Below, in pieces: positions 42,104-52,468 of a stretch of DNA of 64,000 nt. The translations under genes were made by a program, and so were the position numbers. Numbering within the stretch: position 1 is the first letter of the stretch; every line of letters starts with the position of its first letter. This DNA comes from Pseudothermotoga hypogea DSM 11164 = NBRC 106472 (GTDB taxonomy: Bacteria; Thermotogota; Thermotogae; Thermotogales; DSM-5069), in contig NZ_CP007141.1 in assembly GCF_000816145.1 (NCBI RefSeq), positions 1,426,001-1,490,000 on the forward strand, read 5' to 3'. The notes below the pieces were generated by a model. That model was not told where the DNA came from and ran no database searches. It worked only from the letters and a program-made list of their open reading frames with translations.

Positions 42104-43058
42104 GATCAGAAAACTTTCCTCTACGCGCGAGTTCTATCGCGGCCCGAGCGATCATGGCCGCGTTGTCCACGCAGAGTTCCACGGGCGGAACGTAGAATTC
42201 ATAGTTCCTCTTCGAACATTCCTCCGCGAGTCTTTCCCTCAATCTGAGATTGGCAGCCACGCCACCCACCAGGACCAACCTCTTTACCTTCTTCAACTCC
42301 GCGGCGCGCAAGGTTTTCCAAACGAGCACATCCACCACAGCCTCCTGAAACGAGGCCGCCACGTCAGATCTGTTCGCGTTCGGTTCGTCTTTGAGCAGGT
42401 AAAGCACCGCTGTCTTCAAACCAGAGAAGCTGAAGTCCAAATTGTCTTTCTCCAGCATCGCCCTTGGTAAATGGTAGCGATGCGGATCTCCAGATCTGGC
42501 CGCCCTCTCTATCGCAGGACCTCCAGGATAACCCAGCTGGAGCAATCTCGCAACTTTATCGAAGGCCTCTCCCGCAGCGTCATCCACAGTTCGTCCTACC
42601 AGCTCGGGTCTGGTGGGATCGTCCGTGAAGAGAAGCAACTCGGTGTGCCCGCCACTAACAAGCAGGGCAAGGAACGGTGGTTCAAGTTGCGGGAAACTCA
42701 ACTTCGCCGCGTAGACGTGTCCCAACAGGTGGTTCACACCGACGATGGGTTTTTCCAAAGCCAGGCTGAGACCCTTGGCGAAGGAAACGCCGACCATCAG
42801 TGCGCCGATGAGCCCGGGACCATGGGTGACAGCAACAAGATCGATCTCGTTCAAATCGAGCTTCGCTTCCTCGACAGCTCTTTGAAAGATCTGGGGTAAA
42901 TTCCTCAGATGTTGCCTTGCTGCGACTTCTGGGACCACTCCACCGAAGGGTTCGTGCAGCTTCACCTGGGATGACACAACGTTTGAAAGGATCCTCTCCT
43001 CATCGATCACTGCAACTGAAGTTTCGTCGCACGAGGTCTCTACGGCGAGTACTACCAT
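42069..43058 (-). CDS. tsaD: tRNA N6-adenosine threonylcarbamoyltransferase
   Basis: A 329-residue ASKHA-fold enzyme that installs t6A at position 37 of ANN-decoding tRNAs with TsaB/TsaE. It begins VVLAVETSCDETSVAV, has the metal motif HLLGHVYAA (HxxxH), SGGHTELL, FSFSGLKTA and GGVAANLRLRE. The ATG at 43058 overlaps the clpX stop (TGATG). It is the last gene of the long minus-strand housekeeping run. Confidence 0.97.
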   Translation of the reverse strand: MVVLAVETSCDETSVAVIDEERILSNVVSSQVKLHEPFGGVVPEVAARQHLRNLPQIFQRAVEEAKLDLNEIDLVAVTHGPGLIGALMVGVSFAKGLSLALEKPIVGVNHLLGHVYAAKLSFPQLEPPFLALLVSGGHTELLLFTDDPTRPELVGRTVDDAAGEAFDKVARLLQLGYPGGPAIERAARSGDPHRYHLPRAMLEKDNLDFSFSGLKTAVLYLLKDEPNANRSDVAASFQEAVVDVLVWKTLRAAELKKVKRLVLVGGVAANLRLRERLAEECSKRNYEFYVPPVELCVDNAAMIARAAIELARRGKFSDLSLNAVPYLSF

Positions 43059-44272
43059 CACGCGATCTCTCGCATCACCAGTCTTGGTTTTTCCTTTCCT
43101 TCAACTGCCGCCGCGGTAATGATAACCTTTTCAACGTCGTGTGAGGAGGGCAACTCGAACATCGCATCCATCATGATCTCTTCAAAAACGTTTCTCAAAG
43201 CCCTTGCACCTGTGCCAAGAGACAGAGCTTTTCTGGCGATAGCAGTCAGCGCTTCGGGCTCTATCTCGAGCTGGATGTTGTCCAATTCGAACAGCTTTTT
43301 GTACTGTTTTATCAGCGCATTCTTTGGCTCACTGAGTATCCTCACAAGATCTTCTTCAGTGAGATCGTCCAGAGTTGCGATGACGGGAAAGCGTCCCACG
43401 AACTCGGGAATCAGACCGTACTGGACAAGATCATCTGGCGTGACGTGTGCGAGGATCTCACCGATTCTCATTTGCTTCTTACTCTTTATCTCAGCTCCAA
43501 AGCCTATTGATGAGCTCTGGATCCTTCTCTTGATGATCTCTTCCAGCCCATCGAAGGCTCCACCCACTATGAACAGTATGTTCGTCGTGTCCACCTTGAT
43601 GAACTCCTGATACGGATGTTTCCTCCCACCCTGGGGTGGTACGTTCGCGATGGTACCTTCGACGATCTTCAGCAATCCCTGCTGCACACCTTCGCCGGAA
43701 ACATCCCTCGTTATCGAAGGATTCGGAGATTTCCTTGCAATCTTGTCGATCTCATCTATGTAGATGATCCCGTATTGAGCCCTCTCTATGTCGAAATTAG
43801 TGACTTCCAACAGGCGCAGTAGAACGTTCTCGACGTCCTCACCCACGTAACCGGCTTCAGTGAGTGGGGTCGCGTCGGCTATAGCGAAAGGTACGTCCAG
43901 TATCTTTGCCAGAACGCGGGCTATCAACGTTTTACCACACCCGGTGGGGCCTATCATCATGATGTTCGACTTTTCCATTTCGACGTCGTCGAGATTCCCA
44001 CCGTAGAAAACTCTTTTGTAATGGTTGTACACGGCCACGGAAATGATTCTTTTGGCCCTCTCCTGGCCGATCACGTACTTGTCGAGTTCCGCCTTTATCT
44101 CGGCAGGTTTTGGAAGGGGTTTTCTGCGTTCTCTCTTGACACGTTTGTCGCTCGTCAAGAGATCGTGGAACAATTCCACGCACTCGTCACATATGTAAGC
44201 GCTCGGACCAGCTATCAACTTTCCAACCTGGCTCGCGGGTCTACCACAGAAAGAACAGAACTTCTCCGGCAA
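43058..44272 (-). CDS. clpX: ATP-dependent Clp protease ATP-binding subunit ClpX
   Basis: A 404-residue AAA+ unfoldase that feeds ClpP; it also handles tmRNA-tagged proteins (tmRNA is encoded at 62580). The N-terminal zinc finger uses Cys6, Cys9, Cys28 and Cys31. Walker A GPTGCGKT, Walker [13 protein letters not shown], pore loop GYVGEDV, and sensor 2 GTGARALRN are all present. The TTG start has GGAGGG seven bases upstream. About 98 bases separate it from the radical SAM gene; TACAAT in this gap may be a -10 box. Confidence 0.97.
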   Translation of the reverse strand: MPEKFCSFCGRPASQVGKLIAGPSAYICDECVELFHDLLTSDKRVKRERRKPLPKPAEIKAELDKYVIGQERAKRIISVAVYNHYKRVFYGGNLDDVEMEKSNIMMIGPTGCGKTLIARVLAKILDVPFAIADATPLTEAGYVGEDVENVLLRLLEVTNFDIERAQYGIIYIDEIDKIARKSPNPSITRDVSGEGVQQGLLKIVEGTIANVPPQGGRKHPYQEFIKVDTTNILFIVGGAFDGLEEIIKRRIQSSSIGFGAEIKSKKQMRIGEILAHVTPDDLVQYGLIPEFVGRFPVIATLDDLTEEDLVRILSEPKNALIKQYKKLFELDNIQLEIEPEALTAIARKALSLGTGARALRNVFEEIMMDAMFELPSSHDVEKVIITAAAVEGKEKPRLVMREIA

Positions 44273-44370
44273 TGAAAATCCCTCCGTGCAAACATTGTAA
44301 CACGATCACCGTGACGTTAGTTTAACACCGTTTCACGAAAAATATAACGATCTGCCCATCGAACTTGTAC

Positions 44371-45528
44371 TCAGGCTTCCGAAAACAGCTCGTGGGACAT
44401 TTGTTCCTGCTTCTGCCAGTAACCATCGAGTTTTCCTTCGGACGCAAGCCTGGACAAACTTCTCTTGAGCCAGACGGGTAAACGAGCGCAGCCAGCCTTC
44501 TCCAGTTCCGTGCCGGGCAAGGGTAAAAAGCTGTGTGCGTGGATTCTACATCCCAGCTGGACCAGCTTCTCGATGAATTGCATCGTCTCGTGCTGATCGT
44601 CCCGAGTTTCGAAAGGAAAACCGAATATGAAGTCCACATGCGGGGTGAAGCCATGTCTCAGCAAAACTTCAACGGCGTTCAGAACGTCCTCTTTGCTGTG
44701 TCCCCTCCTCAGAATTCTCAAAATCCTATCGCTACCGCTCTGGGCTCCGATGGTTACACTCCTGTTGTTCACGTACCTTTTGATCATGCCCACAACCTCG
44801 TCGTTCACCGAATCTGGTCTCACGTCCGAAGGAAAAGTGCCGAAGTATATCTCGCGCATACCTATTCTTCTGAGGTTGAACAGCAGCGATTCTATGGCTT
44901 CCACGTTGGGTGTCACTCCATCCTTTGAGCCGTAACCAAAAGCATTGGGTGTTATGAATCTCGCCACGTATTTGTGCTTTCTCAGGCCGAGTCGACAGTA
45001 ATGAACGATCTGTTCAACGCTCCTATGTCGAACGACCTTTCCAGCGATCAAAGAAGTTTCACAGTAAGCACAGTTGAATGGACAGCCTCTGCTGATTTCG
45101 ATGGGGATGAACTGTGACTGTTCCACGCAGAAGGGAGGATAATCGTTCAGATCAACCCTTTTGCTCAGACCATCGAAAATGGGTTTTCTTTCCCCATTCA
45201 GGAACTCGATCAGGTTCGCCTCTCCATCACCCACGAAGACGTGATCGAAGCCCATTTTGAGACAATCTTCCGCTCGCGCCGTGGCATGAGGTCCTCCAGC
45301 CAAAAGGGTGTAACCCTTCGACTTGAGTATTTTGACTTCTTCCTGAACCTGCCTCAGATCGAAACTCATGAAAGAATACGCCACGAAGCTGTCACTGGGT
45401 AAAGTCAGGACATCTTCGATCTTTTTTGCGATGTGAACCTCAACAAAGTCAAGCTTGCTCACAACCGCGCTGAGCAGAGCCACAACGCTGTAGCGGTTGA
45501 ACTTTGTCTGTCTGAAGATCAACTTCAT
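44371..45528 (-). CDS. B12-binding-domain radical SAM protein
   Basis: A 385-residue protein with an N-terminal cobalamin-binding-like region (GYTLLAGGPHATARAE, VFVGDGEANLIEFL) and a radical SAM core with the [4Fe-4S] motif CPFNCAYC near residue 145-155, followed by a TIM-barrel pattern including FGFPFETRDDQHET. It resembles the MJ_1487-type family (TIGR04013), whose substrate is unknown. Its start overlaps the holA stop, so it is part of the same operon. Confidence 0.85.
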   Translation of the reverse strand: MKLIFRQTKFNRYSVVALLSAVVSKLDFVEVHIAKKIEDVLTLPSDSFVAYSFMSFDLRQVQEEVKILKSKGYTLLAGGPHATARAEDCLKMGFDHVFVGDGEANLIEFLNGERKPIFDGLSKRVDLNDYPPFCVEQSQFIPIEISRGCPFNCAYCETSLIAGKVVRHRSVEQIVHYCRLGLRKHKYVARFITPNAFGYGSKDGVTPNVEAIESLLFNLRRIGMREIYFGTFPSDVRPDSVNDEVVGMIKRYVNNRSVTIGAQSGSDRILRILRRGHSKEDVLNAVEVLLRHGFTPHVDFIFGFPFETRDDQHETMQFIEKLVQLGCRIHAHSFLPLPGTELEKAGCARLPVWLKRSLSRLASEGKLDGYWQKQEQMSHELFSEA

Positions 45529-46478
45529 GCGCCTTCACCGATGATCTGTCGAAGCTGATCTAAAAAGCTGTGGATCGCTAAGTTCGGTGTGGTGGTGCTC
45601 TTCACCGTCAAATCGAGCCAGTACAGTCTATCCAGAATCTTCTCAACTTTTTCAGTGTCGTACAGCATCATGTGGTTCAAAACTTTGTCGCCACCTTTGA
45701 AGGAGAAGCCCAGAAATCTGGCCGTTTTCCCGAGCCCTATACCGAGACTTTCGGATGCTTTCTTTATCACGGGCCAAGGGTAACTTTCTCGTCTTTCGAG
45801 GAAGAGCACGAGTTTGTACAGATCAAGGAAATGTCTGGCGAGCACCGACACCACGACCACCGCTTCGGTGTTCTTCAGTATCGTACTCAGCAGTGGATGA
45901 GCTTCTTCGAAGTTCCCCATCGAGACCTTGAAACAAAGTTCTTCGATGTCACCCCTTGAATGAAGAGAAATGATCTGTTCGACGAGCTCTTCGGTCGGTT
46001 GGTTCGTCACGCAGGCTAATTTTTCGATCTCTCTCTCGATGAGTTCGTCGTTTGGTCCGACTCTCTCCAAGATCAGTTCTGCCACACTTCGTGAAGCCGA
46101 TATTCCGTGTTTTTTCAGCCGTTCCAGGACATAGTCTGTCCATTTATCTTGTTCCCACGGTTTGGGTAATGCCAGAACCAGAACGTCCTTGGCTTTGATG
46201 CTCTCCTCGGTCCTGACTATCACATCGATTTTCGCCGTTTCCGCCAGCTGCAAAAGTTTCTTCCGCTCGTCCTTTTTCCAGTCATCGAAGTCGACTATGT
46301 CGAGCAGAACGTCACCGAAGAAGAGGTCTCCCTGAGACAGCAGACTGAACGCTGCCTCTTTCTCTTCGATAGACACTTTCATTCTCCTGAGCTTCTTCTT
46401 CTCACAGATCTCCTTCACGTACTCATCTTTCAGAACCTTCGCGTTACCGACGAGAAAGAGCGCTGGCAACCGCCTCAC
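45525..46478 (-). CDS. holA: DNA polymerase III delta subunit
   Basis: A 317-residue clamp-loader subunit. It has a divergent AAA+ N-terminal domain without Walker motifs (FLVGNAKVLKDEYVKEI), the middle helical part (ASRSVAELILERVGPNDELIEREIEKL) and a C-terminal collar domain (LARHFLDLYKLVLFLE). It opens the sliding clamp. Its first 35 bases overlap the 3' end of the giant activase gene, an unusually long overlap. Confidence 0.92.
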   Translation of the reverse strand: MRRLPALFLVGNAKVLKDEYVKEICEKKKLRRMKVSIEEKEAAFSLLSQGDLFFGDVLLDIVDFDDWKKDERKKLLQLAETAKIDVIVRTEESIKAKDVLVLALPKPWEQDKWTDYVLERLKKHGISASRSVAELILERVGPNDELIEREIEKLACVTNQPTEELVEQIISLHSRGDIEELCFKVSMGNFEEAHPLLSTILKNTEAVVVVSVLARHFLDLYKLVLFLERRESYPWPVIKKASESLGIGLGKTARFLGFSFKGGDKVLNHMMLYDTEKVEKILDRLYWLDLTVKSTTTPNLAIHSFLDQLRQIIGEGA

Positions 46479-49400
46479 TTCCCCTCTTCAGTTGCTTGAC
46501 TTGTGCGATGAACGCGTCCAATCTCGCCTCTATGGATGGTGTGAAGGGATTTCCGTCCAGCTCGATGGAGATGAACGGCAGGGACTTTCCAAGCTTTGTC
46601 TTTTTGTCTTCGATAGCTTTCTTGAGTATGGACTCGGCAATGCGGCTCGGCATACACGCGAACGGTCCCACCGCCACGACGCCGTCGTAGTATTCACCGA
46701 TCTCAGCAAGAGTGCTCCCTATGGTCAGGATAGCTTCTCCCGTCAGAGTTGGTGAAAGATAAGCTTCTGCCGTCTCCACAACGTGTGCTACGTTCACCAT
46801 GCGCGCGTCACACAATCCCGCTCGCGCGAACAACTGTTTGATCTTCCGCTCGAAGTGCCTCAAAACTTGCATTTCTACACGCTTTTTCATTCTTTCAACA
46901 ACTGTGGAGTTTTTGCTCACGAGTTTCTGTATGAAAATGTAATAAGTGTAGTAGATCCATTCGTGTATCGGTGAGATCTGCAGGATAATGCCTTCTTGGG
47001 CGAACAGATCCTCCATTCTCTTTCTGCTGAATTCGTCCCAACGGACGTATATCTCTCCGGTCATCATCACTCTGGCAGACTTTTCGTGAGCATCCTTCAG
47101 ACGAAGCGATTCGAGTTCGTCGCAGATTCTATCTACCGTCTTGAAGAAACCCGAGAGTGAATCTTTCTGCAGACTTTCGAGGATCATCTTGTGGTGTCTC
47201 TCAATGAGAGAGCGCACATATTCTTCGTCTTTGATCAAGGTCTTCAATGATTTTTCCACGTTCGAGTAAAGGTCCGATACGAGTATCGCGAGCCATGCGC
47301 GCAAGGTGAAACTCACGCCCAAACCCCCGTAAGCGTTCTCGGAGTTCAAAGAGACCAAGCCGACGTCCTTGACGTCGTTCTGCTCGAGCCACAGCTTCAT
47401 GTAGTTGCTGTACTGACCGAACCTGCATGGACCAGACGTCGTGGGCATGAAGTACAGGGTGATCTCATCTTTCGGTCTTTCTTGAAGGTAATTTATCAAC
47501 GAACCGAGTGTCAAGTGCAACGGCAAGCATTCTTTGGACAGCGAATTGCCCCTGCCCAGTTTGAATTCGAGCTCGCCTGGCGGTGGACAAACGTGGGTTC
47601 GAACACCGAAACGTGCGATCGCTGCGGCCAAACATCTGGCCCCAAACGCACCCATTGTGGGAAAGACGAGTCTCACCCTGGGATCGGTCCAAGAGATCTT
47701 CTCACCATTTTTCAGGATGAAAACACCGCTTTTGTCGATCATGACTTCCAGCGGTTTGGTGTTTGAAGTCTGTTTCTTCTTCTCTTTTCTGCATTTGACG
47801 ATATCCAGAAACGCCTCGATGCGCGTCTCGAGACCAGCGTCCGCCGTATGACTGTCGAGTTCCAAAACGAGCGTGGGTTTTTCTTGCATGATCGATTTGA
47901 AATACGAAAGGATGAACGAATCGGGCCCACAGCTGAAGTTCGTTATGAAGACGGGATAGATTTTCGGATGGTCCTTGATGTACCTGGCCGCCTTCAAGAT
48001 CATTTCTCCCCAGGTCCAGTACATGTTCTCGTAACCTTGCTTGGATTCGAACGGAAGAACGTCGAAGCTTGCCACAGGAACGTTGTAGCTGGCGATTTTT
48101 CTCGGAACACCCAAATTTGCATGACTCTGGAACGCGTTGTAGGCTCTTCCAACGATAACAACACCCATTCCGATCTCTTCTACTTTCTTCAAAAACTCCT
48201 CACCGAGCCGTTTCAGGTCCGCTTCGAAACTTTTCTGGCGGTTCTTAGCTTCCTCGAAGGCGATTTTGACCTTTTCTCTATCGAAGCCGAAGGTTTTGAA
48301 CATGTTGAATATGTTTTCGAACACAACATCCTCCGGATCGTTGAAATCGATGTTGCACGTGAGAACCTCAACACCGTCGAGCTCTTCGATATCTGCTCTC
48401 AGCCAGTCAGGCTCGCTCTGAACGAACGGACAGTACACGCCGTTCCTGTCCGAACCAGCAGGCCTTGTTCCTCGAATCCTCGGAATGAAAACGAAGTCGA
48501 CGTTCTTCTTCAACAGGGAGAGTACGAAACCGTGCGACAGTTCAACGGGAAAACAGAATTCTGACCCCATTCTGTCTTTGCCCGACTCGTCAGGCTCGTC
48601 AGGCAGGATGACTTGAAACCCCAGTTCGGTGAACAGGGTTGAGAAGAACGGGAAGAACACGTTCATACCAAACGATCTGCTGATACCCACCCTCTTTCCG
48701 TGACCATTTTCTTCGATCTCGAACGCTTTCTTTTCCCTCTTCGCAACGAAGTCGAGTTCAGAGGGATCAAAGACGTGTTCCCTGAACGCTTCGTAACGGT
48801 TGCACGCACCACCATAGGGTATTCTCTTCCCATTCACTTCTATCACGCTGATGGTACACTTTCTATCGCAAGCCGTTCTTCCACCCATGCACGTGAACGG
48901 TTTCAGGTACTTCACCTCACGGTTCACGAGTTCTCGAAGATCGTAACAACCTTTTTCCAGCAAGCCTTTTTCTATGTTTTCGAGTGTCATCAATGCAACG
49001 CCGTAAGCTCCCATCAAACCGGGTTCGGGGGGAACTATCACTTTTTTCCCGGTCAGCGCCGCCATGGCGAGTGGAACGGCTCTGTTGTAGCATGTGCCTC
49101 CCTGAGCGAAGACTTTGTTCCCTACAGGTCTGTTGCCCTTCACCCTGTTGAGATAATTCATGCAGACAGAGTAAACCAGACCGGCGCATATGTCCTCGGC
49201 CGACATACCTTCTTGGATCGCCGTCTTTATGTCACTGTTTATGAACGCCGCACACTGGTCGCTGAAGTTTGGGGGATTGTTTGCCTTCAATGCGTAGTCT
49301 GCGATCTCTCTGTAGTCTATGTTCAACGACTCGCGCGCTGCTTCTTCCAAGAAAGAACCTGTTCCAGCCGAACACGCCTCGTTCATCGCGTAGTCGTAGG

Positions 49401-50607
49401 GTACACCTTCGTTCAAGTAAGTGTACTTGGCATCCTGGCCACCAATCTCGAAGATCGTGTCCACTTCTGGATCAAAATGCGCCGCAGCTTTCGCATGCGC
49501 CATGATCTCGTTGTAAACTGCCTTGGTCTGCGCGTGCAAACCCACGATCTTTCTTCCAGAGCCTGTGACACCGACTCCAACGATCTTCACGGGAACATCA
49601 AGTTGTGAACGGATCTCTTCGTAACATTTTTTCGCTGCGCCGATGGGATCGCCGAGTGTTCTGAGATAACTGCTCGCGAGTATCTTCTTATCTTTCACCC
49701 TCAACAGCACAGCCTTCGTTGTGGTTGAACCAACGTCGACACCCAGAATGCATTCGTCGTTCGCCTCGGCCTTGGCCCTCTCCATGGTTTTGAACTCGAC
49801 CATCGATGCGTACTTTGACAGTGGGGGAAGTCTGAGGAAAGCCGATGGTATCTCTTTCGGTATAACGTGGTATTTTTTGATCTTCTGATTCGAATTCTCT
49901 ATCAACCACAGATAAGCCCCGTAAGCTTCGAAGTATGTTGCTTCGTCCGGGATCACGTAATTTATGCGGCCGTCCAGGTGTTTCAGCATGAGTTTATTTT
50001 TTGTGCTACCTCCGACCAGAAGGACCTTGCTCACCTTTGCGTTGCCCACGAGCTGTAAGATCTTGTCCGCCATGACCCTGCCGAGGCCGTTGAGCACGAG
50101 CTCTTTCGGAATGCCCTTGTTCAAGGCGTGAGTGCAGTCGCTCTTGCAGAAGACCGTACAGCGTGAAGAGAGTCTGTAAAAACCATCCACACTCACCGAA
50201 TCTATCGTTGAAAGGTCCAGTCCCATCCTCTTCAACTGTTGAAGGAAGAACTCTCCGGTGCCCGATGCACACTTGCTTCCAACGTGTATCATGCTCACTT
50301 CACCGTTCTCATCCAGTTGATAGAGCACGAAGTTTTCTCCACCAGCACTGACGATACCATCGCAGCAGCCATACTTCTCTCTGAGCTTTCTGTAGGCGTA
50401 CTGTATAGCGAGCGACTCGGGAATGTTCGGAGCTTTGAAAATCTTTCTCAGCTTTCTACCTGTGAAGACGAGTTCGAGCTCTTCAGGTGAATCTTCCAGG
50501 ATTTTTTTGACAATCCCAACAGGATCGCCACTGTGCGGAATCCACAACCATCCCTGCTCTCCAAAGGTTGATACGCTGGACGAACCCACACAGATAGCAA
50601 GACGCAT
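46444..50607 (-). CDS. Giant acyl-CoA dehydratase activase fused to dehydratase-like domains
   Basis: A protein of about 1387 residues. It carries two BadF/HgdC-type ASKHA ATPase domains: the first (about 5-245) with SKCASGTGEFF, the second (about 287-545) with GVDVGSTTTKAV, GVTGSGRKIVG and CSAGTGSFLEEAA, whose Cys would bind the shared [4Fe-4S] cluster. A DUF2229-type region (about 650-880, GMNVFFPFFSTLFTELGF) and a C-terminal HgdB-like region with NFSCGPDSF follow. Such proteins use ATP to drive low-potential electrons, as in 2-hydroxyacyl-CoA dehydratases, but the role of the fused form is unknown. The ATG at 50607 has GGGGGTGAT upstream; the glmM stop lies just before. Confidence 0.9.
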   Translation of the reverse strand: MRLAICVGSSSVSTFGEQGWLWIPHSGDPVGIVKKILEDSPEELELVFTGRKLRKIFKAPNIPESLAIQYAYRKLREKYGCCDGIVSAGGENFVLYQLDENGEVSMIHVGSKCASGTGEFFLQQLKRMGLDLSTIDSVSVDGFYRLSSRCTVFCKSDCTHALNKGIPKELVLNGLGRVMADKILQLVGNAKVSKVLLVGGSTKNKLMLKHLDGRINYVIPDEATYFEAYGAYLWLIENSNQKIKKYHVIPKEIPSAFLRLPPLSKYASMVEFKTMERAKAEANDECILGVDVGSTTTKAVLLRVKDKKILASSYLRTLGDPIGAAKKCYEEIRSQLDVPVKIVGVGVTGSGRKIVGLHAQTKAVYNEIMAHAKAAAHFDPEVDTIFEIGGQDAKYTYLNEGVPYDYAMNEACSAGTGSFLEEAARESLNIDYREIADYALKANNPPNFSDQCAAFINSDIKTAIQEGMSAEDICAGLVYSVCMNYLNRVKGNRPVGNKVFAQGGTCYNRAVPLAMAALTGKKVIVPPEPGLMGAYGVALMTLENIEKGLLEKGCYDLRELVNREVKYLKPFTCMGGRTACDRKCTISVIEVNGKRIPYGGACNRYEAFREHVFDPSELDFVAKREKKAFEIEENGHGKRVGISRSFGMNVFFPFFSTLFTELGFQVILPDEPDESGKDRMGSEFCFPVELSHGFVLSLLKKNVDFVFIPRIRGTRPAGSDRNGVYCPFVQSEPDWLRADIEELDGVEVLTCNIDFNDPEDVVFENIFNMFKTFGFDREKVKIAFEEAKNRQKSFEADLKRLGEEFLKKVEEIGMGVVIVGRAYNAFQSHANLGVPRKIASYNVPVASFDVLPFESKQGYENMYWTWGEMILKAARYIKDHPKIYPVFITNFSCGPDSFILSYFKSIMQEKPTLVLELDSHTADAGLETRIEAFLDIVKCRKEKKKQTSNTKPLEVMIDKSGVFILKNGEKISWTDPRVRLVFPTMGAFGARCLAAAIARFGVRTHVCPPPGELEFKLGRGNSLSKECLPLHLTLGSLINYLQERPKDEITLYFMPTTSGPCRFGQYSNYMKLWLEQNDVKDVGLVSLNSENAYGGLGVSFTLRAWLAILVSDLYSNVEKSLKTLIKDEEYVRSLIERHHKMILESLQKDSLSGFFKTVDRICDELESLRLKDAHEKSARVMMTGEIYVRWDEFSRKRMEDLFAQEGIILQISPIHEWIYYTYYIFIQKLVSKNSTVVERMKKRVEMQVLRHFERKIKQLFARAGLCDARMVNVAHVVETAEAYLSPTLTGEAILTIGSTLAEIGEYYDGVVAVGPFACMPSRIAESILKKAIEDKKTKLGKSLPFISIELDGNPFTPSIEARLDAFIAQVKQLKRGSEAVASALSRR

Positions 50608-50615
50608 CTGTGTTA

Positions 50616-51905
50616 TCACCCCCGATCCAGCTCGCGTACCAGCCTACAAAATTCTTCCGCCACCCTTTTCACTTCGGTTTCGTCCTTTCCCTCCACCATG
50701 ACTCGGACCAACCTTTCGGTGCCTGAAGCTCTGACAACAATCCTGAACCGTTCAAGATACTTTTCTATCTCTCTCTTGAGCGTCGGGTGCTCCGCAACGG
50801 ACTTGTCCGCGACGGGCACGTTCAGTAGCACCTGAGGATAATCTTCCACCTCTTTCGAAAGTTCAGAGGCGCTTTTGCCCGTCGAAAGCATAAGCCTCAG
50901 GAACTCGAGGGCTGTTATGAGCCCATCGCCAGTCGTGGATCTGTCAAGAAAGATGATGTGGCCAGATCTTTCTCCGCCGAAGTTCGTGCCGAGCTCTATC
51001 ATGCCCTCGAGGACATACTTGTCTCCAACCTTCACTCTGGTGAGTTTTATACCCCTATCCAGTAAATAATCCTCTAAACCTTTGTTACTCATTATCGTCG
51101 CCACAACCACGTCGTTGCGGAGTCTGCCTTCGTGCTTCAGTTGCACCGCGACGACTCCCATGATCTTGTCTCCGTGTATTTCTTCGGCATTTTCACCGAG
51201 CAAGATGCACCTATCGGCATCGCCGTCGTGCAGAATGCCTAAGTCGAACCCCCTCATGCGTTCGGAGAGGAACTCTGGATGCTGAGAACCGCAGTTCTCG
51301 TTTATGTTCTTTCCGTTCGGTTCTTTCGAAAAACACGTCACGTTCGCACCGAGAGCGTTCAGAACCTCAGGTGTGGTCATGATGGCGGCACCGTTGGCCA
51401 AATCCACTGCGATTTTCAAACCGGACAAATCAAGCCCGTGGAAGGATTTCAAAAGCGTCTCTATGTAGAGTTCACGAAGATGCGGATCGAACTCTGCAAA
51501 ACCTTTCTCGACACCGGCTGAGACTGTCTCCATGACGAGTTCGATCTTTCTTTCTTCCTCGTCCGGCAGTTTGAAACCGGATCTGAGCACCTTTATTCCG
51601 TTGTACTGGTAAGGATTGTGGGAAGCGGAGATCACGATACCGAAACAGTCCAGCAGTTTGCTGACCATGGCCACGGCGGGAGTGGGGAGAACGCCTGCGA
51701 GCTTGACCTTCGCACCTTTTTCCAGCAAACCTTTCACCAAAGCTTTTTGCAGAGGTTCCGCAGACTCTCTCGTGTCGTGTCCCACAACGAACAGCGATGG
51801 CCCGTACATTTCCCCCAGAGCCAATCCGAGCTTATAGGCGAGTTCATCCGTCAGGTCGTCTCCGTAGACACCCCTCAGTCCGTCTGTTCCGAAAAGGTTC
51901 TTCAT
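50616..51905 (-). CDS. glmM: Phosphoglucosamine mutase
   Basis: A 429-residue alpha-D-phosphohexomutase that makes glucosamine-1-phosphate for peptidoglycan. It has the phosphoserine loop ISASHNP (Ser95), metal loop DGDADR, sugar loop GERSGH and phosphate loop RASGTERLVRV. Some thermophile relatives are phosphomannomutases, but the FGTDGLRG start and the nearby murB favour GlmM. The ATG overlaps the stop of the TPR gene (ATGA). Confidence 0.9.
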   Translation of the reverse strand: MKNLFGTDGLRGVYGDDLTDELAYKLGLALGEMYGPSLFVVGHDTRESAEPLQKALVKGLLEKGAKVKLAGVLPTPAVAMVSKLLDCFGIVISASHNPYQYNGIKVLRSGFKLPDEEERKIELVMETVSAGVEKGFAEFDPHLRELYIETLLKSFHGLDLSGLKIAVDLANGAAIMTTPEVLNALGANVTCFSKEPNGKNINENCGSQHPEFLSERMRGFDLGILHDGDADRCILLGENAEEIHGDKIMGVVAVQLKHEGRLRNDVVVATIMSNKGLEDYLLDRGIKLTRVKVGDKYVLEGMIELGTNFGGERSGHIIFLDRSTTGDGLITALEFLRLMLSTGKSASELSKEVEDYPQVLLNVPVADKSVAEHPTLKREIEKYLERFRIVVRASGTERLVRVMVEGKDETEVKRVAEEFCRLVRELDRG

Positions 51906-52459
51906 CGTTCCACGACCCCCTCGTAGATTTTTCTCAGTTCCTCGGCCTTCGCGCCCTCTCCAGTTTGTTCGTAGATATCTATCAACAGCTTGATTGCCTG
52001 ATTCCTGTAAAACGAATTTGGCATCTCGAGCACCACGCTGAGCTGGGTCTTCGCTTCGACAAGACGTCCAGCTTTCACCAGGCTCTGGCCCATGAGATAG
52101 ACCACTTCTGCGCGCCTTTCATCCTGCTGTGGCAACTGCTGTAAAGCTTTTTTGAAATCTTCGTGGGCCGAAGAAAAATCGCCCGCGTTCAACTTCGTGA
52201 CACCCAAAGTGTAGTACTTCTCAAACAACCTCCGTCTCAGACTGTCTTTGAGACTCTTCAACTCTTTCAGATCGTTCTTTTCAACGTATCGTTCGAAATT
52301 CTCGTAGTCTTCGTCTACGTACATTCTGTAAGCCTCCAAGATCTTCTCGCTCCTCTTCAACTGAGATCTCGCGGACACGAACATTTGGAAGCTGAGCAGG
52401 AACAGAAAGGCAAAGATCGTGAGTAAAATCAAAAGGAACTTCTCGAGGTTCATTTTCAC
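51902..52459 (-). CDS. Membrane-anchored TPR-repeat protein
   Basis: A protein of about 185 residues with an N-terminal transmembrane helix (about 7-27), a coiled-coil-prone stretch, and two or three TPR-like units (YTLGVTKLNAGDFSSAHEDFKKAL, YLMGQSLVKAGRLVEAKTQL). It probably scaffolds other proteins at the membrane. GTG at 52459 is six bases after TAGGTG; the GTG at 52468 is less likely. It lies between murB and glmM, so a cell-envelope link is plausible but unproven. Confidence 0.75.
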   Translation of the reverse strand: MKMNLEKFLLILLTIFAFLFLLSFQMFVSARSQLKRSEKILEAYRMYVDEDYENFERYVEKNDLKELKSLKDSLRRRLFEKYYTLGVTKLNAGDFSSAHEDFKKALQQLPQQDERRAEVVYLMGQSLVKAGRLVEAKTQLSVVLEMPNSFYRNQAIKLLIDIYEQTGEGAKAEELRKIYEGVVER

Positions 52460-52468
52460 GTTCAGCAC

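Noticed and set aside
48700-49608. Long plus-strand open frame (302 residues)
   Set aside because: Antisense to the second ATPase domain of the activase, which has unmistakable ASKHA motifs; no ribosome site.
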